A DNA stretch of 64,000 nucleotides from Nocardiopsis coralli (GTDB taxonomy: Bacteria; Actinomycetota; Actinomycetes; Streptosporangiales; Streptosporangiaceae), in NCBI RefSeq assembly GCF_014892575.1, contig NZ_JADBGI010000014.1, positions 106,529 through 170,528 on the forward strand, in the 5' to 3' direction. The position numbers and the translations under genes are program-made. Positions 44,858 to 52,729 of this stretch are shown piece by piece (the first letter of the stretch is position 1; each line of letters opens with the position of its first letter). Under the pieces are notes generated by a model. That model worked only from the letters and a program-made list of their open reading frames with translations. It was not told the DNA's origin and did not search any database.

Positions 44858-45484
44858 TCAGTTGTCGTCGTTGTCGTCGCCGTCGTCGTTGTCGTCCTCG
44901 TCGTCCGGGCTGTTGTCGTCGTCCGGATCGTCGTCCTGGTCCTCGTCGGGGTTCTCCTCGTCGGGGGAGGGTTCGGGCTCCTCCTCGCCGGCGCCGCCCT
45001 CCTCCGGGACGGTCAGGCGCCCCGCGTCCGCGGCCTCCATGCCCTGGCGGATGTCCTCGGGCATGTCCCCCGTGTCGGTGACCTCGTAGGTGGAGAAGTA
45101 GGAGACCCCGTCCACCTCGACGGGGTCGTGCAGCTCGACGTCGACCTCGTAGGGCTCCTCGTCGCAGTCGAGGTTCAGGCACCAGGTCCCGGCCATGTTC
45201 CCGCTGCCCCGCGCGATCTCGTCCGACCACTCGTCCCACGACATGTCCGTGAAGCTCGTGAACTCGGTCGCGACGTAGGTCTCGGGGCGCTCGTCCGGGT
45301 AGCCCGCCTCGTCCTGGTAGCGGTTGAGGACCACCGTGCCCTGCTCGGTCTCCTCCTCCGTCGGGCTGGGGGCGGGGCCCTCGCCCGGCTGCCACCCGCC
45401 GGGGTCGAGCGAGCCGTCGTCCTGGTCCGTGCAGGCGCTCAGAGCCAGAACGACCAGCAGTACCGGAGCAATCGTGCGCTTCAT
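44858..45484 (-). CDS. Lipoprotein with acidic Asp/Asn/Glu-rich tail, function unknown
   Basis: A 208-residue secreted lipoprotein. MKRTIAPVLLVVLALSAC is a clear lipoprotein signal with the acylated Cys at 18. The body contains two cysteines close together (WCLNLDC) and aromatic-rich strands (GVSYFSTYEV). The last 45 residues are almost only Asp, Asn, Glu and Pro and may bind cations. I do not recognise a family. The reading frame extends upstream but the signal peptide fixes the start. It lies between the small secreted proteins and the Jet-like operon. Confidence 0.75.
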   Translation of the reverse strand: MKRTIAPVLLVVLALSACTDQDDGSLDPGGWQPGEGPAPSPTEEETEQGTVVLNRYQDEAGYPDERPETYVATEFTSFTDMSWDEWSDEIARGSGNMAGTWCLNLDCDEEPYEVDVELHDPVEVDGVSYFSTYEVTDTGDMPEDIRQGMEAADAGRLTVPEEGGAGEEEPEPSPDEENPDEDQDDDPDDDNSPDDEDDNDDGDDNDDN

Positions 45485-45533
45485 CGCCGCCTCCCTCGCG
45501 TGATTGCGCCCATCATGCCCACGAGCAGCACGA

Positions 45534-45561
45534 AGGCCCCCCGGCACACGCCGGAGGGCCT
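45534..45561 (-). terminator. Terminator after the small secreted protein cluster
   Basis: AGGCCC and CCGGC pair with GCCGG and GGGCCT around ACAC with one internal mismatch, 70 bp after the last small secreted gene. Confidence 0.65.
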
Positions 45562-45630
45562 CCCAACTGCTCTTGAGGGTCACGCCGGGGTCGAACCCCG
45601 GAAGGTGAGGGCGGCGCCCTCGGTCAGGTC

Positions 45631-45876
45631 CTAGTCGACGTTGCCGTGGACCGGACCGTTGACGCAGTCACCCGTCGTCTGCGGCGACAGCACCGGCACG
45701 TTCGCACCGACCAGGCCGACCGCCAGCTCGGTGTTGCAGAGCTGGACCGGGACGAGCTGCAGGTTCTGGTTGAACTGCTGGTCCCCGCCGTGCGACGCGG
45801 ACGCGGGGGCGGCGGCCAGCATCGCCCCGAGGGCGATACCGGCGATCGCGCCGGCCGCGGTGATCTTGCGCAGCAT
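45631..45876 (-). CDS. Small secreted chaplin/rodlin-like protein, copy 4
   Basis: An 81-residue protein with a Sec signal (MLRKITAAGAIAGIALGAML, cleavage after APASA) and a mature part of about 54 residues starting SHGGDQQFNQNLQLVPVQ. Two cysteines 24 residues apart could form a disulfide; between them are hydrophobic LAVGLVGANVPVLSP. Composition and the two-Cys layout recall chaplins and rodlins, the surface amyloid proteins of aerial hyphae, but identity to either family is not certain. AGGAG precedes the ATG and includes the stop of the upstream copy, 10 bp away, so both are cotranscribed. Confidence 0.8.
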   Translation of the reverse strand: MLRKITAAGAIAGIALGAMLAAAPASASHGGDQQFNQNLQLVPVQLCNTELAVGLVGANVPVLSPQTTGDCVNGPVHGNVD

Positions 45877-45886
45877 GCAGGATCTC

Positions 45887-46147
45887 CTAGTCGATGTTCA
45901 CGGACTCGGGGCCGTTGGTGCAGTCGCCGGTGGTGTCGGGCGACAGGATCGGCGCGTTGACGCCGGCCAGCAGGCCCACGGCCAGGTCGGTGTTGCAGAG
46001 CTGGACCGGGACGGCCTGCAGGTTCTGGTTGTACTGCTGGTCGCCACCGTGCGAGCCGCCGGCGTGGGCGGAGGCGGGGGTGGCGGCGAGCATGGCACCG
46101 AGGGCGACACCGGCGATGGCACCGGCGGCAGTGATCTTGCGCAGCAT
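45887..46147 (-). CDS. Small secreted chaplin/rodlin-like protein, copy 3
   Basis: An 86-residue paralogue with signal MLRKITAAGAIAGVALGAML and a mature part with the insert HAGG before SHGGDQQYNQNLQAVPVQ. It also has one extra residue between the cysteines (LLAGVNAPILSPDTTGDC). AGGAGA precedes the ATG. A 277-bp untranslated gap separates it from copy 2, so it may have its own promoter. Confidence 0.8.
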   Translation of the reverse strand: MLRKITAAGAIAGVALGAMLAATPASAHAGGSHGGDQQYNQNLQAVPVQLCNTDLAVGLLAGVNAPILSPDTTGDCTNGPESVNID

Positions 46148-46424
46148 GGAGTTCTCTCCTGATCTGGAAAGTGTGTGGACGGGGACCGCGGTTCCGGCAG
46201 CTTCGGCCTGGACACCGGGTCCCCGGAAAAGGTCGTTCGGGGTGTTGCGCCGACGCTCCGGGGAGGTGGTCCGCCTCCCCGGCGCCGGACCGGACACGGG
46301 TGCGCCGTGCCCGGCCGGCTGCGTCGACCAGTGCGGGAGCGACTGCCGGTGCCGTTCCGGGGACGGTGTGCACCGGCGGGTGGAGCGGCCGCGCTCGCGA
46401 GGGCGCGGGCCTGTTACCCGGCTC

Positions 46425-46670
46425 CTAGTCGATGTTGCTGCTCACGGGGCCGTTGGTGCAGTCGCCGGTGGTGTCGGGCGACAGGATCGGCACGTTCGCG
46501 GCGACCAGGCCGACGGCGGCGTCGAGGTTGCAGGACTGAACCGGCACGGCCTGCAGGTTCTGGTTGTACTGCTGGTCGCCCCCGTGCGACGCGGACGCGG
46601 GGGTGGCGGCCAGGACAGCACCGAGAGCGGCTCCAGCGACGAGACCGGCAACGCCGAACTTACGCAGCAT
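46425..46670 (-). CDS. Small secreted chaplin/rodlin-like protein, copy 2
   Basis: An 81-residue paralogue. Signal MLRKFGVAGLVAGAALGAVL with ASA cleavage, mature part SHGGDQQYNQNLQAVPVQ, cysteines in QSCNLDAAV and TGDCTNG. Its signal peptide is closer to copy 1 and its C-terminal half closer to copy 3, which suggests recombination between copies. GAAAGG precedes the ATG. Confidence 0.8.
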   Translation of the reverse strand: MLRKFGVAGLVAGAALGAVLAATPASASHGGDQQYNQNLQAVPVQSCNLDAAVGLVAANVPILSPDTTGDCTNGPVSSNID

Positions 46671-46725
46671 TTGATGACCTTTCAAAAGTATGTGATGAGT
46701 TCTTCTGTGGCTTTGTTGCCGGTAA

Positions 46726-46971
46726 CTAGCTGATGTTGGTACCGACGGGGCCGTTCACGCAGTCGCCGGTGGTCTGCGGCGACAGGACCGGCACGGTGAC
46801 GGCGACCAGGCCGACACTTGCGTCCAGGTTGCAGGACTGGACGGGAACGAGCTGCAGGTTCTGGTTGAACTGCTGGTCGCCTCCGTGCGAGGCGTGAGCC
46901 GGGGCTCCCATGAGGAGCGCGCCCAACGCGGCACCGGCGACCAGGCCAGCAGCGGCCGTCTTCTTGATCAT
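46726..46971 (-). CDS. Small secreted chaplin/rodlin-like protein, copy 1
   Basis: An 81-residue paralogue and the first of the cluster in transcription order. Signal MIKKTAAAGLVAGAALGALL, cleavage after AHA, mature part SHGGDQQFNQNLQLVPVQ, cysteines in QSCNLDASV and TGDCVNG. A near-consensus promoter lies about 80 bp upstream. Copies 1 and 4 share the PVLSPQTTGDCVNGP end, copies 2 and 3 share PILSPDTTGDCTNGP. Confidence 0.8.
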   Translation of the reverse strand: MIKKTAAAGLVAGAALGALLMGAPAHASHGGDQQFNQNLQLVPVQSCNLDASVGLVAVTVPVLSPQTTGDCVNGPVGTNIS

Positions 46972-47051
46972 GAATCCCCCGATAATGGGAACGGGTTCCG
47001 ACAGAAAAAGACTCAGGCGCTCTTGCACCTGTGTCGCGGTGGACTGGAGCA

Positions 47052-47080
47052 ATCATTGAACGGCCCCCGTTTTTTGTCAA
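47052..47080 (-). promoter_or_regulatory. Strong promoter of the small secreted protein cluster
   Basis: On the minus strand TTGACA is followed after 17 bases by AATGAT. A consensus -35 is rare in this window. RNA would start near 47045, about 74 nt before copy 1. Confidence 0.65.
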
Positions 47081-47429
47081 CGCCGAAACCCGGAAGGCAG
47101 TTTGCGCGTTTCGCCGTTGTCGCCCTTTTCGATCGGCACCCGAATGCATTTATCGGGGGTCAATTCCCGCGTCCGTGCGAAAGGCCGCGGATCCGGACAT
47201 CGGCGCGCACGGGCACCCGTATCGGCGCCGCCCCGTTACCGGCGCGAGACTCATGCGTGTCGACACCGCTACCGTCCGTATTCCTTCACGGCGCGTGACC
47301 GCGACGGAACAGAGGCGGCTCGAGGGGCCGGCGACAACCGCCCAGGGGCAGGCGTGACACATGGCACCCGATCGCAAGAGAGGCGGGGCGGGTCGGACGC
47401 CGAGCGCGCGCAGGGACCCGGACACGACG
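47081..47429. other. Gene-free stretch upstream of the secreted protein cluster
   Basis: No credible coding sequence is seen on either strand. The part nearest the promoter (47090-47165) is less GC-rich than the surroundings and may hold regulator sites. Confidence 0.35.
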
Positions 47430-47471
47430 AAGGCCCCGGTGGTCAGTGTCTCCACTGTCCACCGGGGCCTT
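47430..47471 (-). terminator. Terminator after tRNA-Tyr
   Basis: AAGGCCCCGGTGG pairs perfectly with CCACCGGGGCCTT, continued after a T-T mismatch by CAGTG/CACTG around a TCTC loop. It starts 10 bp after the 3' end of the tRNA. Confidence 0.8.
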
Positions 47472-47480
47472 CTCCCAGTG

Positions 47481-47562
47481 TGGCGGGTCAAGGATTCGAA
47501 CCTTGGAAGGCTAAGCCGACGGATTTACAGTCCGCTCCCATTGGCCACTCGGGCAACCCGCC
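47481..47562 (-). tRNA. tRNA-Tyr (GTA)
   Basis: An 82-nt class II tRNA on the minus strand: acceptor GGCGGGT with ACCCGCC, discriminator A, anticodon loop CTGTAAA giving GTA, an extra arm of about 12 nt (GTCGGCTTAGCC region) and T-loop GGTTCGAATCC. Confidence 0.97.
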
Positions 47563-47799
47563 TGGGCTGCGGCGACGGAGTCCGTCGCGGCGCATGAACG
47601 ACAATAGCGGATCATCGGCCCGAGGGTGAAATCGGAAAGCTGTCGCGCGTCCGCGGGCGGCCGCGGCGGGCACCCCGGAGGGGGTGGGGGCTAAGCTCGG
47701 GTGCCGTGTGTGCGGGCCGGACGGCCCGCCCCGAACCGAACGCGCGGGCGCACACGTGCGTCCGCGACCTGATGAGAGAGCGAGCGGGGTGTAGCGAGC

Positions 47800-48297
47800 G
47801 TGGCCGCCGAATCCAGTTTCGACGTCGTGTCCAAGATCGACCACCAGGAGGTCGACAACGCCGTGAACCAGGCGGCCAAGGAGCTGTCCCAGCGGTTCGA
47901 CTTCCGCGGGACCGGGAGCACCGTCAGCCGCCAGGGCGAGACCGGCCTGGAGATCCGCAGCAGCTCGGAGGAGCGCGCCAACGCAGCGCTCGAGGTGCTC
48001 AAGGAGAAGCTGATCAAGCGGAAGCTGTCCCTGAAGATCCTGGACCTTCCCGACGAGCCCAAGCCCTCCGGCAAGGAGTACCGGCTCCAGATCGGGCTCA
48101 AGGAGGGCATCTCCACCGATGACGCCAAGAAGATCTCGAAGTACATCCGCGACGAGGGCCCCAAGGGCGTCAAGGCGCAGGTGCAGGGCGACGAGCTGCG
48201 GGTGAGCTCCAAGAAGAAGGACGACCTGCAGACCGTGCAGAACCTGGTCAAGGAGAAGGACTTCGACCTGGCGCTGCAGTTCGTGAACTACCGCTAG
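47800..48297 (+). CDS. yajQ: YajQ family nucleotide-binding protein (UPF0234)
   Basis: A 165-residue protein with two RNP-like domains. It starts [20 protein letters not shown] (GTG) and has FDFRGT near residue 33, both diagnostic. Some YajQ proteins bind cyclic di-GMP and act on gene expression; whether this one does is unknown. It is a single-gene unit between tRNA-Tyr and a shared terminator. Confidence 0.93.
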   Translation: MAAESSFDVVSKIDHQEVDNAVNQAAKELSQRFDFRGTGSTVSRQGETGLEIRSSSEERANAALEVLKEKLIKRKLSLKILDLPDEPKPSGKEYRLQIGLKEGISTDDAKKISKYIRDEGPKGVKAQVQGDELRVSSKKKDDLQTVQNLVKEKDFDLALQFVNYR

Positions 48298-48321
48298 GCC
48301 GGTCGGCCCCGGTACAGCAGT

Positions 48322-48354
48322 CGGGCCCGCGGATCACCCCGATCCGCGGGCCCG
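48322..48354. terminator. Bidirectional terminator between yajQ and htpX
   Basis: A perfect 14-bp stem (CGGGCCCGCGGATC with GATCCGCGGGCCCG) with loop ACCCC lies between two convergent stops, 24 and 14 bp away. Confidence 0.85.
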
Positions 48355-48368
48355 TCCGTGTGTGCGGG

Positions 48369-49232
48369 TCAGTGGCCCAGGTCCCACTTGCCCCGCAGCG
48401 CCCGCAGGCGTGCCACCCGCTCGTGCACCGGCGGGTGGGCGGCGAACAGGCGCCCCAGCCCGTCCGGGAACGGGTTGGTGGTCATCAGGTGCGCCGCCGC
48501 CAACAGGACCCGGCCCTGGGGCAGCGGGAAGTCGCGCGAGTCCTTCTCCAGGCGCAGCAGGGCGTCGGCGAGGCCCTCGGGGTCCCCGGTGAGCTCCGCG
48601 GCCCTCTCGTCGGCCCTGAACTCGCGCTGACGGCCCACACCGAAGTACACGATCACCGCGGCGAGCGGCGCCAGTACCACCATCATGAGTCCGCTGAGGA
48701 GGTTGGGAACGTCGGTCTCCTCCGACTCCCCCAGCGGCAGCAGCAGCGCCACCGCCGTCAGCGCCGTGATCGTCGCCGTGAGGGTGGCGGCCACAGAGCT
48801 GATGAGGGTGTCATGGGCGCGGATGTGCGCGAGTTCGTGTGCGATGACCCCGCGCAGCTGCCGCTCGTCGAGGGATCGCAGGAGCCCGGTCGTGCAGCAC
48901 AGGGCCGCACGGCGGGGGCTGCCCCCGGTGGCGAAGGCGTTGGGCGACCTGATCGGTGACAGGTACAGCCTGGGCATGGGTTGGCGGGCGGCCGTGGCCA
49001 GTTCCCGCACGATCCGGTACAGCTCCGGGCGTTCGATCTCCCCGACGGGGTGGGCCCGCATCGCACGCAGGGCGAGGGACTCCCCGAACAGGTAGACGAG
49101 GACACCCGCGCACACCACCAGGGCCCCCGCGAACTGCAGGCCCTGTGTGCCCGCGGCGAGCCACCCGACGGCCACGACGAACACGCCGGCGCCGACGAAC
49201 AGGCCCACCGCACGGACCACGTTGACGTGCAC
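48369..49232 (-). CDS. htpX: M48 family membrane metalloprotease, HtpX-like
   Basis: A 287-residue membrane zinc protease that would degrade damaged membrane proteins. The GTG start (VHVNVVRAVG) has GGGAGGGG upstream. Two transmembrane helices open the protein (residues about 6-45), the zinc motif HELAH lies near residue 147 with the third ligand in REFRADERAAE near 210, and two more helices lie between them. The C-terminal HPPVHERVARL is typical. It is divergent from korA. Confidence 0.9.
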   Translation of the reverse strand: MHVNVVRAVGLFVGAGVFVVAVGWLAAGTQGLQFAGALVVCAGVLVYLFGESLALRAMRAHPVGEIERPELYRIVRELATAARQPMPRLYLSPIRSPNAFATGGSPRRAALCCTTGLLRSLDERQLRGVIAHELAHIRAHDTLISSVAATLTATITALTAVALLLPLGESEETDVPNLLSGLMMVVLAPLAAVIVYFGVGRQREFRADERAAELTGDPEGLADALLRLEKDSRDFPLPQGRVLLAAAHLMTTNPFPDGLGRLFAAHPPVHERVARLRALRGKWDLGH

Positions 49233-49437
49233 GGCGTCCCCTCCCTGTCGCTCATGGCACCGCGGCCGGTCTATCGCGTACATGGTGACAAACGTGCGGG
49301 TCGGCACCTTGCGTTCCCCATGTGACCAGGAGTCGGTCACATCCTCATTCCGCCGCTCACCGGACCCGGCCCCATGCCCCGGAGCCGCGGCCTGTGACAA
49401 TGGCCACCCGGCCCGCCATGAGCGGCGGGTCAACGCC

Positions 49438-49443
49438 TATAGT
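49438..49443 (+). promoter_or_regulatory. Possible -10 element before a small leaderless ORF
   Basis: TATAGT ends 6 bases before a GTG, the spacing of a leaderless transcript. No -35 match is seen. Confidence 0.35.
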
Positions 49444-49449
49444 GCGACC

Positions 49450-49524
49450 GTGGCCCTCATCACTGTGAGCACCAGGCGACCGGCGCGAGACGTCGCTCCG
49501 GTGCACACACGGCTGTGTCGTTGA
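49450..49524 (+). CDS. Possible 24-residue leader peptide upstream of korAB
   Basis: A GTG-started ORF encodes VALITVSTRRPARDVAPVHT then RLCR and stops. It is leaderless if the TATAGT upstream is used. The ending with a single Cys after an Arg-rich part recalls the short leader peptides upstream of some actinobacterial operons. The following 215 nt before korA have two hairpins (GGCGGG/CCCGCC near 49549 and ACCGGGT/ACCCGGT near 49580) and no other gene. No family assignment is possible; it may be chance. Confidence 0.35.
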   Translation: MALITVSTRRPARDVAPVHTRLCR

Positions 49525-49738
49525 AGGCTGGCCCCTTCACGACCCGGCCGAGGCGGGAGAACCCGCCACACCGCGCTTGACCGGGTTGGCGCACCCGGTG
49601 GGTGCGGGGGCCACGAACGCTGTCCCCTCGTCCCCGACCACCACTCCCGGCCCGCGACGGAGCGGCCGGCCGGGGACTGACACCCGAGCGCCGCCGCCCG
49701 TCACGACCGGCGGCTCACCAAGGAGGTCGTCGATCTCA

Positions 49739-51592
49739 GTGGCCAAACAGATCGAACAGTTGGACCGTGTCATCATCCGCTTCGCGGGTGACTCCGGCGA
49801 CGGTATGCAGTTGACCGGGGACCGGTTCACCCAGGAGACCGCATCGTTCGGCAACGACCTGTCGACACTGCCGAACTTCCCGGCGGAGATCCGCGCCCCT
49901 GCGGGCACCCTCCCCGGGGTGTCCAGCTTCCAGTTGCACTTCGCCGACCACGACATCATGACGCCGGGTGACGCCCCGGACGTGCTGGTCGCGATGAACC
50001 CCGCCGCCCTCAAGGCCAACATCGGCGACGTGCCGAGGGGCGCCACCGTGATCGTCAACACCGACGAGTTCACGCGGCGCAGCCTGGCCAAGGTGGGTTA
50101 CGAGGCGGACCCGACCACGGACGGGACCCTCGACGCGTTCCACGTGAGCGCCGTACCGCTGACGTCGATGACCGTGGAGGCCCTGTCCTCCTGCGACATC
50201 TCGAAGAAGGACGCCCAGCGCGCGAAGAACATGTTCGCGCTGGGGCTGCTGTCGTGGATGTACAACCGGCCGACCGAGGGCACGACCTCGTTCCTGAAGT
50301 CGAAGTTCGCCGGCAAGCCCGACATCCTCGACGCCAACCTCAAGGCGTTCCAGGCCGGCTGGAACTTCGGTGAGACCACCGAGGACTTCGCGGTCTCCTA
50401 CGAGATCAAGCCCGCGCGGCTGCCCTCGGGCACCTACCGCAACATCACCGGGAACCTGGCGACCGCCTACGGGCTCATCGCCGGATCGACGCAGTCCGGG
50501 CTGCCGTTGTTCCTGGGCTCCTACCCGATCACCCCGGCCTCGGACGTCCTGCACGAGCTGTCCAAGCACAAGCGGTTCGGCGTGCGCACGTTCCAGGCCG
50601 AGGACGAGATCGCCGGCGTGGGCGCGGCCCTGGGCGCGTCCTTCGGCGGGTCCCTGGGTGTGACGACCACGTCCGGCCCCGGCATGGTGCTCAAGCAGGA
50701 GACCGTGGGCCTGGCGGTGATGACCGAGCTGCCGCTGCTGATCGTCGACGTGCAGCGTGCCGGCCCGAGCACCGGTATGCCCACCAAGACCGAGCAGACC
50801 GACCTGCTCATGGCGATGTTCGGCCGCAACGGCGAGTCACCCGTCCCCGTGGTGGCGCCGCAGTCGCCCGCCGACTGCTTCGACGCCGCCGTGGAGGCCA
50901 CCCGGATCGCGGTGACCTACCGCACGCCGGTGGTGCTGCTCTCCGACGGGTACCTGGCCAACGGCTCCGAGCCCTGGCGGCTGCCGGACGTGAACGAGCT
51001 GCCCGTCATCGAGCCCGGTTTCGCGACCGAGCCCAACGGCGAGGACGGCAACTTCCTGCCCTACAAGCGCGACACCGAGACCCTGGCCCGCCCGTGGGCG
51101 GTCCCGGGCACCGCGGGGCTGGAACACCGGCTCGGCGGTATCGAGAAGCACTCCGAGACCGGCGACATCTCCTACACCCCCGCCAACCACGACCTCATGG
51201 TGCGCACGCGCCAGGGCAAGGTCGACGCGATCGCCCGCAGCATCGCACCCCTGGAGGTCGACGACCCCTCGGGCGAGGCGAACGTGCTCGTGCTCGGCTG
51301 GGGCGGCACCTACGGGGCCATCACGGCGGGTGTGCGGCGCGCGCGGCGTGCCGGGCTGAAGGTGGCCCAGGCCCACCTGCGCCACCTCAACCCGTTCCCG
51401 GAGAACCTGGGCGAGGTGCTCAAGAGCTACGACCGGGTGGTGGTCCCCGAGATCAACCTGGGCCAGCTCTCGATGCTGCTGCGGTCCCGGTTCCTGGTCG
51501 ATGTCATCGGTTACAACAAGGTCCGCGGCCTGCCCTTCAAGGCGGAGGAACTGGCGGACGTGCTGCGGGAGGTCGTCGAGCGTGAGCAGTGA
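49739..51592 (+). CDS. korA: 2-oxoglutarate:ferredoxin oxidoreductase, alpha (fused gamma-alpha) subunit
   Basis: KorA (617 residues) with KorB oxidises 2-oxoglutarate to succinyl-CoA with reduction of ferredoxin, replacing or backing up the 2-oxoglutarate dehydrogenase complex. Residues 1-190 are the gamma domain (RFAGDSGDGMQLTGDRF); the alpha pyrimidine-binding domain follows with YPITPASDVLHELSKHKRFG near 265 and TSGPGMVLKQETVGLAV near 310, and a C-terminal transketolase-like domain. The GTG start (VAKQIEQLDRVI) has AAGGAGG about 12 bases upstream. Overlaps korB by 11 bases. Confidence 0.93.
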   Translation: MAKQIEQLDRVIIRFAGDSGDGMQLTGDRFTQETASFGNDLSTLPNFPAEIRAPAGTLPGVSSFQLHFADHDIMTPGDAPDVLVAMNPAALKANIGDVPRGATVIVNTDEFTRRSLAKVGYEADPTTDGTLDAFHVSAVPLTSMTVEALSSCDISKKDAQRAKNMFALGLLSWMYNRPTEGTTSFLKSKFAGKPDILDANLKAFQAGWNFGETTEDFAVSYEIKPARLPSGTYRNITGNLATAYGLIAGSTQSGLPLFLGSYPITPASDVLHELSKHKRFGVRTFQAEDEIAGVGAALGASFGGSLGVTTTSGPGMVLKQETVGLAVMTELPLLIVDVQRAGPSTGMPTKTEQTDLLMAMFGRNGESPVPVVAPQSPADCFDAAVEATRIAVTYRTPVVLLSDGYLANGSEPWRLPDVNELPVIEPGFATEPNGEDGNFLPYKRDTETLARPWAVPGTAGLEHRLGGIEKHSETGDISYTPANHDLMVRTRQGKVDAIARSIAPLEVDDPSGEANVLVLGWGGTYGAITAGVRRARRAGLKVAQAHLRHLNPFPENLGEVLKSYDRVVVPEINLGQLSMLLRSRFLVDVIGYNKVRGLPFKAEELADVLREVVEREQ

Positions 51593-52652
51593 GAACCTGA
51601 ACGGGAGCGGCGAGGGCAGCCTGGCCGGGCTGAAGCTCGTCCCCTCCACGGACACCCAGTACAAGATGAAGGACTTCAAGTCCGACCAGGACGTGCGCTG
51701 GTGCCCCGGGTGCGGGGACTACGCGGTCCTGGCGGCGTTCCAGTCCTTCCTGCCGCAGCTGGGGGTGCCGCGCGAGAACATCGTCATGGTCTCGGGCATC
51801 GGGTGCTCCTCGCGCTTCCCCTACTACCTGAGCACCTACGGCGTGCACTCGATCCACGGGCGCGCGCCCGCGATCGCGACGGGGCTGGCGACCAGCCGAC
51901 CGGACCTGTCGGTGTGGGTGGTCACCGGTGACGGCGACGGGCTGTCGATCGGCGGCAACCACCTCATCCACGCGCTGCGCCGCAACGTCAACATCAACGT
52001 GCTGCTGTTCAACAACCGCATCTACGGGCTGACCAAGGGCCAGTACTCGCCCACGTCGGAGGCGGGCAAGGTCACCAAGTCCTCCCCCGTGGGTTCGCTG
52101 GACGCCCCGTTCAACCCGGTGTCGCTGGCGTTGGGCGCGGAGGCCTCGTTCGTGGCCCGCACGGTCGACTCGGACCGCAAGCACCTGACGTCGGTGCTGC
52201 GGGAGGCCGCCGACCACCCGGGCGCCTCGTTCGTGGAGATCTACCAGAACTGCCCGATCTTCAACGACGACGCGTTCGAGCCGCTCAAGGACCCGGCTGC
52301 GCGCGACACCCGGCTGCTGCGCATGGAGCACGGCGAACCCCTCATGCTCGGTGAGGACCGCGGTGTGTTCGCGGGCGGCTTCGGCGGCCTGGAGGTCGAC
52401 GAGGTCACCGACGACAACCGCGACCGGGTGATCACCCACGACGCGCACCGGGACGACCCGGGGTACGCGTTCGCGCTGTCGCGGCTGGACCTGCCGGCCT
52501 TCGAGCACGTCCCGGTGGGTGTGTTCCGCAAGGTGCGGCGCCCGGTCTACGACGAGCTGGTGAACGAGCAGATCACCGACGCGCGTGCCGAGCGCGGGGA
52601 CGGCGAGCTGGCGTCGCTGCTGTCGAGCGGGGACACCTGGACCGTGGACTGA
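51582..52652 (+). CDS. korB: 2-oxoglutarate:ferredoxin oxidoreductase, beta subunit
   Basis: KorB (356 residues) binds thiamine diphosphate and an iron-sulfur cluster. The GTG start (VSSENLNGSG) overlaps the end of korA and has GGGAGG upstream. WCPGCGDY near residue 42 supplies cluster cysteines with GIGCSSR, and the TPP motif runs from GDGDGLSIGGNH to LLFNNRIYGLTKGQYSPTS. No dedicated ferredoxin gene is adjacent. A hairpin follows the stop. Confidence 0.94.
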   Translation: MSSENLNGSGEGSLAGLKLVPSTDTQYKMKDFKSDQDVRWCPGCGDYAVLAAFQSFLPQLGVPRENIVMVSGIGCSSRFPYYLSTYGVHSIHGRAPAIATGLATSRPDLSVWVVTGDGDGLSIGGNHLIHALRRNVNINVLLFNNRIYGLTKGQYSPTSEAGKVTKSSPVGSLDAPFNPVSLALGAEASFVARTVDSDRKHLTSVLREAADHPGASFVEIYQNCPIFNDDAFEPLKDPAARDTRLLRMEHGEPLMLGEDRGVFAGGFGGLEVDEVTDDNRDRVITHDAHRDDPGYAFALSRLDLPAFEHVPVGVFRKVRRPVYDELVNEQITDARAERGDGELASLLSSGDTWTVD

Positions 52653-52676
52653 TCGGTACGCGGTCGTCCGATGGGC

Positions 52677-52705
52677 GGCGGGCGGGGCGGGGCGTCCCGT
52701 CCGCC
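52677..52705 (+). terminator. Terminator hairpin after korB
   Basis: GGCGGGCGGG pairs with CCCGTCCGCC (10 pairs, one G-U) around a 9-base loop, 25 bp after the korB stop. Confidence 0.5.
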
Positions 52706-52729
52706 GTCCACAGGCAATACGCTGCCCCC

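Noticed and set aside
44711..45395. In-frame upstream continuation of the jetA-like frame that could restore its N-terminus
   Set aside because: The extension is an Arg/Gly-rich out-of-frame reading of the lipoprotein gene and shows no winged-helix features, so it is not the missing JetA half.
35391..47562. tRNA attachment site (integrative element) bounded by tRNA-Thr and tRNA-Tyr
   Set aside because: I found no second copy of a tRNA 3' end, no integrase and no direct repeat at the block edges.
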